DNA from: Phycisphaerales bacterium | GTDB lineage: Bacteria > Planctomycetota > Phycisphaerae > Phycisphaerales > UBA1924 | NCBI GenBank assembly: GCA_019744815.1 | Contig: JAIEUA010000007.1 | Span: forward strand, 166,536 to 230,535 | DNA length: 64,000 nucleotides | Direction: 5' to 3' | Shown: one piece after another, positions 45,630 through 53,528 of the stretch | How positions within the stretch are numbered: the first letter of the stretch is position 1 | Layout: the number at the start of each line of letters is the position of its first letter | Notes under the pieces: generated by a model | Told to the model about the DNA's origin: nothing | The model's database searches: none | The model's input: only the letters and a program-made list of their open reading frames with translations | Program-made: the position numbers and the translations under genes

Positions 45630-47120
45630 TCACGCCGGCTGCAACGCGCCCGAGCTCTCACGCTCCGACTGCGCCGACTGATACGCGACCACGCACTTCT
45701 CCGCCGCGCCGGTCCACGTCAGCCGCTGCAGCTCGAACGACCCGTGCTCCCGCAAGGTCGCGCTCAAAGGCGGATGCCGCAGCACCGCCACGATCTTGTT
45801 CGCCATCTCGTCGATGTCCCAGAAGTCCACCTTCAGGACGTGCGACAAAACCTCCGACACGCCGCTGGTCTTGCTCACGATCACCGGCACATCGTGCGAC
45901 AAAGCCTCGAGCGCCGCCAGCCCGAAAGGCTCGCTCACGCTCGGCATCACATAGCAGTCCGCCAGCCCGAACACCCGCTCCACGTCCTTGCCCTGCAGGA
46001 ACCCGGTGAACACCACCTTGTGCCCGATCCCCATGTTGGTCGCAAGCTCGACCATCCGCAGCGCCATGTCGCCCGAGCCAGCAATCACAAACTTGGTGTT
46101 CGGCACCTTCTCCAGCACGCGCTTGGCCGCCGCGATGAAGTACTCCGGCCCCTTCTGCATCGTGATGCGTCCCAAGAAGAGAACAATCTTGTCGCTCTTC
46201 TGGATCGTCGCCTCACGCGACGGCTGCTGCCCCTCGCGCTCGATGCCGTTGTACACCACATCAATCCGATCCGCCGGCACGCCGTAGCGCCGCTCGCAGA
46301 TGCTCTTGGTCAGCTGGCTCACCGCGATCACGCGATCGGCCGCCTGCATCCCCATCCGCTCGATCTCGAACACCCGCTGATTCACGTTGTTGCCCGCGCG
46401 GTCAAACTCCGTCGAGTGCACGTGCGCCACCAGCGGCTTCCCGCTCACGCGGCTCAGCATCACGCCCGCCGGGAACGTCAGCCAATCGTGGGCATGGATA
46501 ACGTCGTACTCCTCGCCCCGCGTCAGCGAAACAACCAGCCGCGCGTACCGCTCGGCATCTCCCACCAGATCAAATCCGTAATTCCCGTTCGCCGGCCCAT
46601 TGGAGAGCCCGTTCGACAAACCACCCGCAGGCACCGACATCGACCCGCCCGAACGCGCCGTCGACAGCAGCTCGGTTACGTGCCGCGCATACGCCTCGCT
46701 CGTCGCGTTCGTCGGCTGCGAAGGCGACGGCAGCGTCACCTCACCGACATCCACCAGCGTCGCCTTGTTCGCGAGATCATGCCCCGGATACGGGCTCGCA
46801 AACGTCGCCGGCACGCCGCGGAACGTCGTGTTCCGGAAGCCGTGCGACTGCAGCCCCAGGTCCTCCGCCGCCGCACTCGGGCCCACCGACCCCGCCGGCG
46901 CGCTCACCGGCACGCCGCTCGCCTGCGCCGAGCGCGTGCTCAACCCCTCCGGGCTCAACACCCGCACATGCGTCCCCCGCGTCCGATCCACCGGCCGCGG
47001 CAGCACAAACGTGATCTGATGCCCCATCGCGTCCAGCGCGCGGGTCAGCCCATAGCACGCCACACCCAGTCCACCAGCGATAAAGGGCGGGAACTCCCAA
47101 CCCAGCATGAGCACTCTCAT
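45630..47120 (-). CDS. Glycosyltransferase, glycogen-synthase-like (GT4/GT5)
   Basis: 496 residues from an ATG preceded by GGGGAGG. N-terminal domain: MRVLMLGWEFPPFIAGGLGV, then a 90-residue low-complexity insert (about 65-150) of the type STRSAQASGVPVSAPAGSVG before DVIHAHDWLTFPAGVML. C-terminal domain: KIVLFLGRITMQKGPEYFI, KVVFTGFLQGKDVERVF and the nucleotide-sugar site YVMPSVSEPFGLAALEALSH. It transfers a glucosyl-type unit from NDP-sugar; the acceptor is unknown. The next upstream gene ends 52 nt away on the same strand. Confidence 0.92.
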   Translation of the reverse strand: MRVLMLGWEFPPFIAGGLGVACYGLTRALDAMGHQITFVLPRPVDRTRGTHVRVLSPEGLSTRSAQASGVPVSAPAGSVGPSAAAEDLGLQSHGFRNTTFRGVPATFASPYPGHDLANKATLVDVGEVTLPSPSQPTNATSEAYARHVTELLSTARSGGSMSVPAGGLSNGLSNGPANGNYGFDLVGDAERYARLVVSLTRGEEYDVIHAHDWLTFPAGVMLSRVSGKPLVAHVHSTEFDRAGNNVNQRVFEIERMGMQAADRVIAVSQLTKSICERRYGVPADRIDVVYNGIEREGQQPSREATIQKSDKIVLFLGRITMQKGPEYFIAAAKRVLEKVPNTKFVIAGSGDMALRMVELATNMGIGHKVVFTGFLQGKDVERVFGLADCYVMPSVSEPFGLAALEALSHDVPVIVSKTSGVSEVLSHVLKVDFWDIDEMANKIVAVLRHPPLSATLREHGSFELQRLTWTGAAEKCVVAYQSAQSERESSGALQPA

Positions 47121-47172
47121 GATCGCCTCCCCGTCTTGGTTGTGCCGTAAATCGTGTTGTTCGCTGAGTTGC

Positions 47173-47679
47173 TCACGCCTCGTCCTCGTCTTGGTGCATA
47201 TCGCCCAGATGCCGGAAACACGCCTCGTACGCCAGGAGAATCGCTCCCAGTTGTTTCGAGGCTTGTTGGTCATCCAGCCGAACACCCGTCACGGAACGGA
47301 ACGTGAACAGTTTTTCGTCATTGCGGAAGTGATCGATCGTCAGCCCGAGCTTCGCCAGTCCCACCTCGTCCAGCTCGTCCTGCAGCAGCTCTTCCAGGTC
47401 ATCCCCGGTGTGCAGCAGATCCGCCTCCACCGAGTGGCTCAGCCACCGGTCCGGCGTGAACACCCCCACCACCGCCTTCCCGCCCTCGATCTCCACCCGG
47501 TACTCCGCCGGCGCCGCCGCCGCCTTCGCGGCCGCCACCAGCCGCCCCGGCTCCACCCGCACCTCGCCAAAGACCCCCGCCGCGCGTGCGGCCCCGGCGA
47601 TGCTCTCCAGCAACGAAACGTGCGAAGCAGGTTGGGTCGCGGCGGCCACCAAGGAGTCTCCAGAAAATGCAAACCGCAC
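47173..47679 (-). CDS. Hypothetical acidic protein
   Basis: 168 residues from GTG with GGGAGG 4 nt upstream; longer upstream frames would overlap the tRNA gene on the other strand. It starts VRFAFSGDSLVAAATQPASH, is rich in Ala, Asp and Glu, and ends with CFRHLGDMHQDEDEA. A central segment YRVEIEGGKAVVGVFTPDRW and LHTGDDLEELLQDELDEVGL is predicted mixed alpha/beta. No family recognised. Coding on the same strand just ahead of the glycosyltransferase suggests a shared transcript. Confidence 0.65.
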   Translation of the reverse strand: MRFAFSGDSLVAAATQPASHVSLLESIAGAARAAGVFGEVRVEPGRLVAAAKAAAAPAEYRVEIEGGKAVVGVFTPDRWLSHSVEADLLHTGDDLEELLQDELDEVGLAKLGLTIDHFRNDEKLFTFRSVTGVRLDDQQASKQLGAILLAYEACFRHLGDMHQDEDEA

Positions 47680-47812
47680 GGGACCTCCCGCGCGCCCAAG
47701 TCTACGCACCGGATCGCCAACGTCCAAGAACACCACGCATCCGACTCGCCAACCGCTCACCAACAGGCTTATACTCTCCCCCTCAACGGCGGCCCAACCG
47801 CCGTTCGACCAC

Positions 47813-47896
47813 GCCCAGGTGGCGAAATTGGCAGACGCACTACCTTGAGGTGGTAGCGCCCGCAAGGGCATGGAGGTTCAAATCCTCTCCTGGGCA
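47813..47896 (+). tRNA. tRNA-Leu (anticodon GAG)
   Basis: 84 nt. Acceptor stem GCCCAGG / CCTGGGC with A discriminator; D-arm GGCGAAATTGGCAGACGC; anticodon stem CTACC / GGTAG with loop TTGAGGT, anticodon GAG (47847-47849); a class II variable arm CGCCCGCAAGGGCAT; T-arm with GGTTCAAATCC. No CCA is encoded. A TATACT box about 40 nt upstream could be the -10 element. Confidence 0.96.
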
Positions 47897-47931
47897 TTCC
47901 GGTTCGTTGCAGAGCATCTCAAGCTCATGTC

Positions 47932-47958
47932 GGGGGGCGGGGCCTTCTAGGCCCCGCC
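47932..47958. repeat. Palindromic repeat family A, copy 2
   Basis: GGGGGGCGGGGCCT TCT AGGCCCCGCC, 36 nt after the tRNA-Leu gene. The remaining sequence up to the S9 peptidase start (about 235 bp) shows no gene. Confidence 0.85.
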
Positions 47959-48192
47959 GAAACTCCCCCCACTTCCCGACACCGTTCAATCAAATCTCCC
48001 CCTTCGAGCGCAAAGCATCGTCGCCGTTCTCTCCGCGCGCCGAAACCGCGCCGCCTCCCGCCGGTACACCTCCCGTCTCTGTTCTTCACAGAGTCTGAGA
48101 GAACCTAGTCTCTCTCGCACCCCGGCTCGTGCCGGACTGAGGAGGTCGCCGCCGCGCCATCGCTGCGCCCGTGGCTCGTGTCGGGATGTCCC

Positions 48193-50346
48193 ATGCGTCG
48201 ATCCGTCCACTCCACTCTCTCCGCCGCCCTACCGCTCGCGCTCACTCTTCTCGCGCTCCTCGCGCCCCTCGCCCGCGCCGCCGAACCCGACCCGCTCCTC
48301 CCCCGCGCCCTCCTCTTCGGCAACCCCAGCCGCACCGCACCCCAGCTCTCACCCGACGGCACACGCCTCGCCTACATCGCGCCGCGCCAAGGCGTCCTCA
48401 ACATCTTCGTCGGCCCCGTCACCAACCCCGACGCCGCCACCCCCATCACCGCTGACACCTCCCGCGGCATCCGCACCTTCTTCTGGTCCTTCGACTCCAA
48501 GTCCATCCTCTACCTCCAAGACCTCGAGGGCGACGAGGACTGGCAGCTCTTCGCCGCCCACCTCGACGGCCACACCCCGCCCCGCGCCCTCACCAGCGCC
48601 GACCCCATCCGCGGCCCCGACGCCCAGCCCCTCACCCAGCGCGGCAAGCCCATGCGCCCCGCCGCCATGGTCATCGCCACCTCCGCCCGCCACCCCGATG
48701 CCATCCTCGTCGGCATCAACGACCGCGACCCCCAGTTCCACGACGCCTACCGCATCGACCTCGCCACCGCCAAACGCACCCTCGTCTACAAGAACACCGC
48801 CTACTCCGACCTCATCGCCGACAACGATCTCAACCTCCGCATCGGCACCCGTTTCGACACCGGCGGCGCCAAGCTGCTCGAGCTGATCGACACCGCCCAA
48901 CCCGCCAGCGCCGCACCACGCCTCATCGCCCGCTTCGAACCCGAAGACGCCGACACCTCCTACGTCCTCGGCTTCGATCCCTCCGGCGATCGCATCTACC
49001 TCGTCGACAGCCGCGGCCGCAACACCGCCGGCCTCTTCCTCCTCGACCTCGTCACCGGCGAGAAACGCCTCCTCGCCGACGACCCCAAGGTCGACTTCCA
49101 GGGCGCCCTGCTCAACACCCGCACCGGCGAGCTCGAAGCCGCCGAGTTCACCCACACCCGCAGCAAGTGGACCGTCCTCCGCAAGGACCTCGAACCCGAT
49201 TTCCAGACCCTCCGCTCCAAGCTCCGCGGCGACATCCGCATCGAGAGCCGCACCCTCGACGACTCCGCCTGGCTCATCTACGAAACCCGCGACGACGGCC
49301 CAGCCTCCTTCCATCTCTACACCCGCCCCGCCCCCGTCCTCGCCGCCAGCGGCGCCTCCACCCGCCCGCCCGGCACGCTCTCCCTCCTCTTCACCGCCCG
49401 CCCCGATCTCGTCAACAAGCGCCTCGCCCGCATGCGCCCCGAGATCATCCGCTCCCGCGACGGCCTCGAGCTCGTCTCCTACCTCTCCCTCCCTCCCTGG
49501 CTCGACTCCGACGCCAACGGCCGCCCCGAGTACCCCATCCCCATGGTCCTCCTCGTCCACGGCGGACCCTGGGCCCGCGATGAATGGGGCTTCCGCACCT
49601 ACCACCAGTGGCTCACCAACCGCGGCTACGCCGTCCTCTCCGTCAACTTCCGCGGCTCCACCGGCTTTGGCAAAGCCTTCCTCACCGCCGGCGATCGCGA
49701 GTGGGGCGCCAAAATGCTCGACGATCTCATCGACGCCTGCGAATGGGCCAAGCGCGAGCAGATCGCTCTCCCCGACAAGATCGCCATCATGGGCGGCTCC
49801 TACGGCGGATACGCCACCCTCGCCGGCCTCTCCATGCGCCCCGACTACTTCGCCGCCGGCATCGACATCGTCGGCCCCTCCAACCTCGTCACACTTCTCA
49901 ACTCCATCCCGCCCTACTGGGCCCCCGCCATCGAACGCTTCGCCCGCGCCGTCGGCGACCACCGCACCGAAGAAGGCCGCGCCTTCCTCCTTTCCCGCTC
50001 ACCCCTCACCCACGCCGACAAGATCATCCGCCCGCTGCTCATCGGCCAGGGCGCCAACGACCCCCGCGTCAAGCAAGCCGAAAGCGACCAGATGGTCGAC
50101 GCCCTCCGCAAACGCAACATCGCCGTCACCTACGTCCTCTTCCCCGACGAAGGCCACGGCTTCACCCGCCCCGAGAACAGCACCGCCTTCTCCGCCATCG
50201 CCGAAGCCTTCCTCTCCACCCACCTCGGCGGCCGCGCGGAATCCATGGACAACGCAATAACCCCAAGTTCCGCCACCGTCCCCGTCGGCCGCTCCCAGAT
50301 CCCCGGCCTCCGCGAAGCCCTCGGCGGCGAAGACGCAAGACGCTAA
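48193..50346 (+). CDS. Secreted S9-family prolyl oligopeptidase-like peptidase
   Basis: 717 residues from ATG; a GTG 15 nt upstream is in frame. Signal peptide MRRSVHSTLSAALPLALTLL ending near ARA-AEPDP. An N-terminal beta-propeller (about 50-410; SPDGTRLAYIAPRQGVLNIF, SFDSKSILYLQDLEGDEDWQ) is followed by an alpha/beta hydrolase: HGGPWARDEWGFRTYHQWL, nucleophile Ser in MGGSYGGYATLAGLSM, Asp in GANDPRVKQAES, and His in DEGHGFTRPEN. It cleaves peptides in the periplasm or on the surface. Its stop is followed by palindrome family B and then cheB. Confidence 0.95.
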   Translation: MRRSVHSTLSAALPLALTLLALLAPLARAAEPDPLLPRALLFGNPSRTAPQLSPDGTRLAYIAPRQGVLNIFVGPVTNPDAATPITADTSRGIRTFFWSFDSKSILYLQDLEGDEDWQLFAAHLDGHTPPRALTSADPIRGPDAQPLTQRGKPMRPAAMVIATSARHPDAILVGINDRDPQFHDAYRIDLATAKRTLVYKNTAYSDLIADNDLNLRIGTRFDTGGAKLLELIDTAQPASAAPRLIARFEPEDADTSYVLGFDPSGDRIYLVDSRGRNTAGLFLLDLVTGEKRLLADDPKVDFQGALLNTRTGELEAAEFTHTRSKWTVLRKDLEPDFQTLRSKLRGDIRIESRTLDDSAWLIYETRDDGPASFHLYTRPAPVLAASGASTRPPGTLSLLFTARPDLVNKRLARMRPEIIRSRDGLELVSYLSLPPWLDSDANGRPEYPIPMVLLVHGGPWARDEWGFRTYHQWLTNRGYAVLSVNFRGSTGFGKAFLTAGDREWGAKMLDDLIDACEWAKREQIALPDKIAIMGGSYGGYATLAGLSMRPDYFAAGIDIVGPSNLVTLLNSIPPYWAPAIERFARAVGDHRTEEGRAFLLSRSPLTHADKIIRPLLIGQGANDPRVKQAESDQMVDALRKRNIAVTYVLFPDEGHGFTRPENSTAFSAIAEAFLSTHLGGRAESMDNAITPSSATVPVGRSQIPGLREALGGEDARR

Positions 50347-50411
50347 CCCAAACTCCCCACCCCGCGCAGCCGCGAGGGGTGGCCGAGCCAGCAAGGCCGA
50401 GGCGGGGCGCC

Positions 50412-50442
50412 CTGACGAGCCCCGAGCGTGAGCGAGCGGGTT
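50412..50442. repeat. Palindromic repeat family B, copy 3
   Basis: CCTGACGAGCCCCGAGCGTG followed by AGCGAGCGGGT, matching copy 2 over 31 bp. It lies between the S9 peptidase and cheB. Confidence 0.85.
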
Positions 50443-50537
50443 CCTCGGACCTCCCCCTCAACCCTCCCCCCCATCCGCACGATACACGCACTGAGCCCGC
50501 GCGTTCACTCTCGCCGCGCCCGCTCCTGGAGCACTTC

Positions 50538-51680
50538 GTGCGCGTCCTCATCGTCGACGACTCGGCCTTCATGCGCAAGGCCCTCTCCCAGATGATCGCC
50601 TCCGAGCCCGGGCTCGAGGTCATCGACACCGCACGCAACGGCAAGGAAGCCGTCCAGAAAGCCCTCGCCCTCAAGCCCGACGTCATCACCATGGACGTCG
50701 AGATGCCCGAGATGAACGGCATCGACGCCCTCCGCGAGATCCGCCGCGTCTGCCCCGATCCCAAGCCCGCCGTCATCATGTGCTCGAGCCTCACCAGCGC
50801 CGGCAGCCACGAGGCCCTGCTCGCCCTCCGCCTCGGCGCCGCCGACATCGTCGCCAAAGAGGCCTCGATCCAGACCGGCAACCTCGACACGCTTCGCAAC
50901 GACCTGATCGGCAAGATCAAAGCCCTCGGCGGCGTCTCTTCCCGCCGCGCCCACCGCGTCCCCGAAGACCCCGATCAGAAAGCCACGCCCGCCCCGCGCA
51001 TCGGCACGACCGCCAAGCCCACCGCCGCTGTCCCGCTCGATATCCAGCAGGCTCGCCGCGTCACCCACGATTTCACGCTCCCCCAACGCAACTTCGATCT
51101 CCTGCTCATCGGCTCCAGCACCGGCGGCCCGCCCGTGCTCGAGGCCATCCTCATGCGCCTCGCGCCCGAGATCAAAGTCCCCGTCGTCGTCGCTCAGCAC
51201 ATGCCCGCGATCTTCACCAAGTCCCTCGCCGAGCGCCTCGATCAGATGTGCGCCGTCAGCGTCGTCCACGCCGACCGCGAGATGGAACTGACCCCCGGCA
51301 CCGTCTACATCATCAAGGGCGAGAACCACGGGCACATCTTGAAGCCCACCCGCCTCGGCGGCAAGCCCCGCGTCACCATCTCCACCGAGCCCACCTCTGA
51401 GCCCTACCGCCCCAGCGTCGACGTGCTCTACGAGACCGCCGCCGAAGTCTGCGGCCCGCGCACCGCCGCTGTCATCCTCACCGGCATGGGCGAAGACGGC
51501 GCCCGCGGCGCCGCCCAGATCAAAAAAGCCGGCGGCGTCATCATCGCCCAGAGCGAAGCCACCTGCGTGGTCTACGGCATGCCTCGCGCCGTGGCCGACC
51601 GCGGCCTCGCCGACGCCTCGATGGACCCCGCCGCCATCCCCGCCGCGCTCAGCACGCTCTGGCGCGCCAAGGCTGCCTAA
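50538..51680 (+). CDS. cheB: Chemotaxis protein-glutamate methylesterase CheB
   Basis: 380 residues from GTG with GGAG 7 nt upstream. Receiver domain 1-125 (VLIVDDSAFMRKALSQMI, Asp in TMDVEMPEMNGID, Lys in AKEAS). Linker, then the methylesterase domain with the Ser-His-Asp triad: Ser in LLIGSSTGGPPVLE, His in VVAQHMPAIFTKS, Asp in LTGMGEDGARGAA. CheB demethylates or deamidates chemoreceptors; phosphorylation of the receiver opens the active site. It heads a che run but lies 206 bp before cheW, so cheW may have its own promoter. Confidence 0.96.
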   Translation: MRVLIVDDSAFMRKALSQMIASEPGLEVIDTARNGKEAVQKALALKPDVITMDVEMPEMNGIDALREIRRVCPDPKPAVIMCSSLTSAGSHEALLALRLGAADIVAKEASIQTGNLDTLRNDLIGKIKALGGVSSRRAHRVPEDPDQKATPAPRIGTTAKPTAAVPLDIQQARRVTHDFTLPQRNFDLLLIGSSTGGPPVLEAILMRLAPEIKVPVVVAQHMPAIFTKSLAERLDQMCAVSVVHADREMELTPGTVYIIKGENHGHILKPTRLGGKPRVTISTEPTSEPYRPSVDVLYETAAEVCGPRTAAVILTGMGEDGARGAAQIKKAGGVIIAQSEATCVVYGMPRAVADRGLADASMDPAAIPAALSTLWRAKAA

Positions 51681-51886
51681 GCGGACACCCCCATCCGCCA
51701 CGTGAAACCAGGCAAACGCGCGAACCCGCGCAAGCCCTGCCGTCTCGCCCTTGTGTCCATTCCGGACTCCCTTATCTGTTCAGACACCGCGATGAATCGC
51801 CCGCGAATTCCGGCCGATACCCAGCCGTCGCCGTGATTCCCACGGCCGCGCGCCCTCGTTGCAACGAGGCGCCCCGGAGGCCCAGC

Positions 51887-52402
51887 ATGTCGCAGAACAC
51901 CACCACGACCGGCTCGCTCAACTTCTCGTCCAACCAGCGCAACTCCGGTTCCGAGCAACTCCAGCTCGTCACCTTCGAGGTCGCCAACGAGGAGTTCGCC
52001 GTTGACATCCTCGCCGTCCAGGAAATCAACCGCATGATGGAACTCACCCGAGTTCCCCAGAGCCCCGCCGACGTCGAAGGCGTCATCAACCTCCGCGGCA
52101 AGATCATCCCCGTCCTCGATCTCCGCAAGCGCTTCGGCTTCCCCGTCGGCGAACGCAACGAGCAGAACCGCATCATCGTCGTCGAAGTCGCCGGCCGCGT
52201 GCTCGGCTTCATCGTCGACCGCGTGCACGAGGTCCTCCGCATCGACTCCTCGATCGTCGAGCCCGCGCCCGCCATGGTCTGCTCCATCGACTCCGACTTC
52301 ATCGCCGGCGTCGGCAAGCTCGACGACCGCCTCTTGATCCTCCTCGACCTCACCAAGCTCTTCCACTCCACCGACCTGGGCGACACCGCCAAGGCCGCCT
52401 GA
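51887..52402 (+). CDS. cheW: Chemotaxis coupling protein CheW
   Basis: 171 residues from an ATG with GGAGG. A 20-residue Ser/Thr/Asn-rich N-terminus is followed by the CheW SH3-like domain: QLVTFEVANEEFAVDILAVQ, EINRMMELTRVPQSPADVEG, VINLRGKIIPVLDLRKRFGF and AGVGKLDDRLLILLDLTKLF. It bridges receptors and CheA. First of five closely spaced che genes. Confidence 0.95.
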   Translation: MSQNTTTTGSLNFSSNQRNSGSEQLQLVTFEVANEEFAVDILAVQEINRMMELTRVPQSPADVEGVINLRGKIIPVLDLRKRFGFPVGERNEQNRIIVVEVAGRVLGFIVDRVHEVLRIDSSIVEPAPAMVCSIDSDFIAGVGKLDDRLLILLDLTKLFHSTDLGDTAKAA

Positions 52403-52490
52403 GTCACGACCTTCATTCGTGCCGCGGCCCAGGGTGGGACGCGCCGGCCCGCGGCTCCTTCATTCCACACCCCCCAGAGACGAGACACCG

Positions 52491-53417
52491 ATGGCGACCA
52501 GCCCGATCACCGCAGCGTCCTCCCCCGCCCCCTCCGCCGGAGCACCCGCCACCAGCAGCGGCAAGGCGACCATGTCCGACGCCCAGTTCAACCAGCTCGC
52601 CAAGATCATCTACGACCGCGCCGGCATCCACTTCGCCATCGCCAAGAAGTACGTCCTCGAATCGCGCCTCGCCCACCGCCTCACCGAGCTCGAGCTCGAG
52701 GACTTCAACCAGTACATCGCCTTCCTCACCATGGGACCGTACCAGACCGACGAGTTCCAGGAGATGTTCAACCGCATCACCATCAACGAGACCAGCTTCT
52801 TCCGCAACGAGCCCCAGCTCGACGTCTTCGAGAAGAAAGTCCTCCCCGAGATCATCGAGGCCCGCAAGAACACCAAGCGCCTCCGCATCTGGTCCGCCGC
52901 CTGCAGCACCGGCGAAGAGCCCTACACCCTCGCCATGCTCGTCCACCGCACCCTCGGCGTCCGCATGCCCGACTGGCGCATCGAGATCCTCGGCACCGAC
53001 ATCTCCGAGAAAGCCCTCGACGCCGCCAACGAGGCCAAGTACACCGAGTACGCCATGCGCACCACCAACCCCATGGTCCGCAGCCGCTACTTCAAGCAAG
53101 ACGGCCCCTACTTCATCCTCTCCGACTCCATCAAGCCCATGGTCAACTTCGAGATCCTCAATCTCAAGGACCGCCTCGCCGCCAAGCGCCACGGCACCTG
53201 GGACGTCATCTTCTGCCGAAACGTCATGATCTACTTCGACGACGCCATGAAGAAGCAGGTCGTCAACATGTTCGCCGATCAGCTCGCCCCCGACGGCTAC
53301 CTCTTCATCGGCCACAGCGAAACCATCCGCACCGGCGAAGCCCCCCTCGAACCCCTGCCCTGGCCCCAGGCCTTCTGCTACCGCAAGCCTCTGGGCGTCG
53401 GCAAGCCCGTCCTGTAG
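52491..53417 (+). CDS. cheR: Chemotaxis protein methyltransferase CheR
   Basis: 308 residues from ATG. A Pro/Ala/Ser linker (about 1-25), the helical N-domain (FNQLAKIIYDRAGIHFAIAK, LESRLAHRLTELELEDFNQY) and the SAM methyltransferase domain with NETSFFRNEPQLDVF, IWSAACSTGEEPYTLAM, GTDISEKAL, and VIFCRNVMIYFD. It methylates Glu residues of chemoreceptors using S-adenosylmethionine and opposes CheB. Sits between cheW and cheA. Confidence 0.96.
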   Translation: MATSPITAASSPAPSAGAPATSSGKATMSDAQFNQLAKIIYDRAGIHFAIAKKYVLESRLAHRLTELELEDFNQYIAFLTMGPYQTDEFQEMFNRITINETSFFRNEPQLDVFEKKVLPEIIEARKNTKRLRIWSAACSTGEEPYTLAMLVHRTLGVRMPDWRIEILGTDISEKALDAANEAKYTEYAMRTTNPMVRSRYFKQDGPYFILSDSIKPMVNFEILNLKDRLAAKRHGTWDVIFCRNVMIYFDDAMKKQVVNMFADQLAPDGYLFIGHSETIRTGEAPLEPLPWPQAFCYRKPLGVGKPVL

Positions 53418-53431
53418 CGCCCTTCAGCGAC

Positions 53432-53457
53432 GGGGGCGGGGCCTTCCAGGCCCCGCC
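53432..53457. repeat. Palindromic repeat family A, copy 3
   Basis: GGGGGCGGGGCCT TCC AGGCCCCGCC between cheR and cheA, inside the operon. Confidence 0.85.
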
Positions 53458-53528
53458 GCCTTCCTCCTCTTCTCCCTCTTCTCTCGCACTCAACCACACA
53501 CCCAGACTCGCCCAACCAGAGGTGCCCC

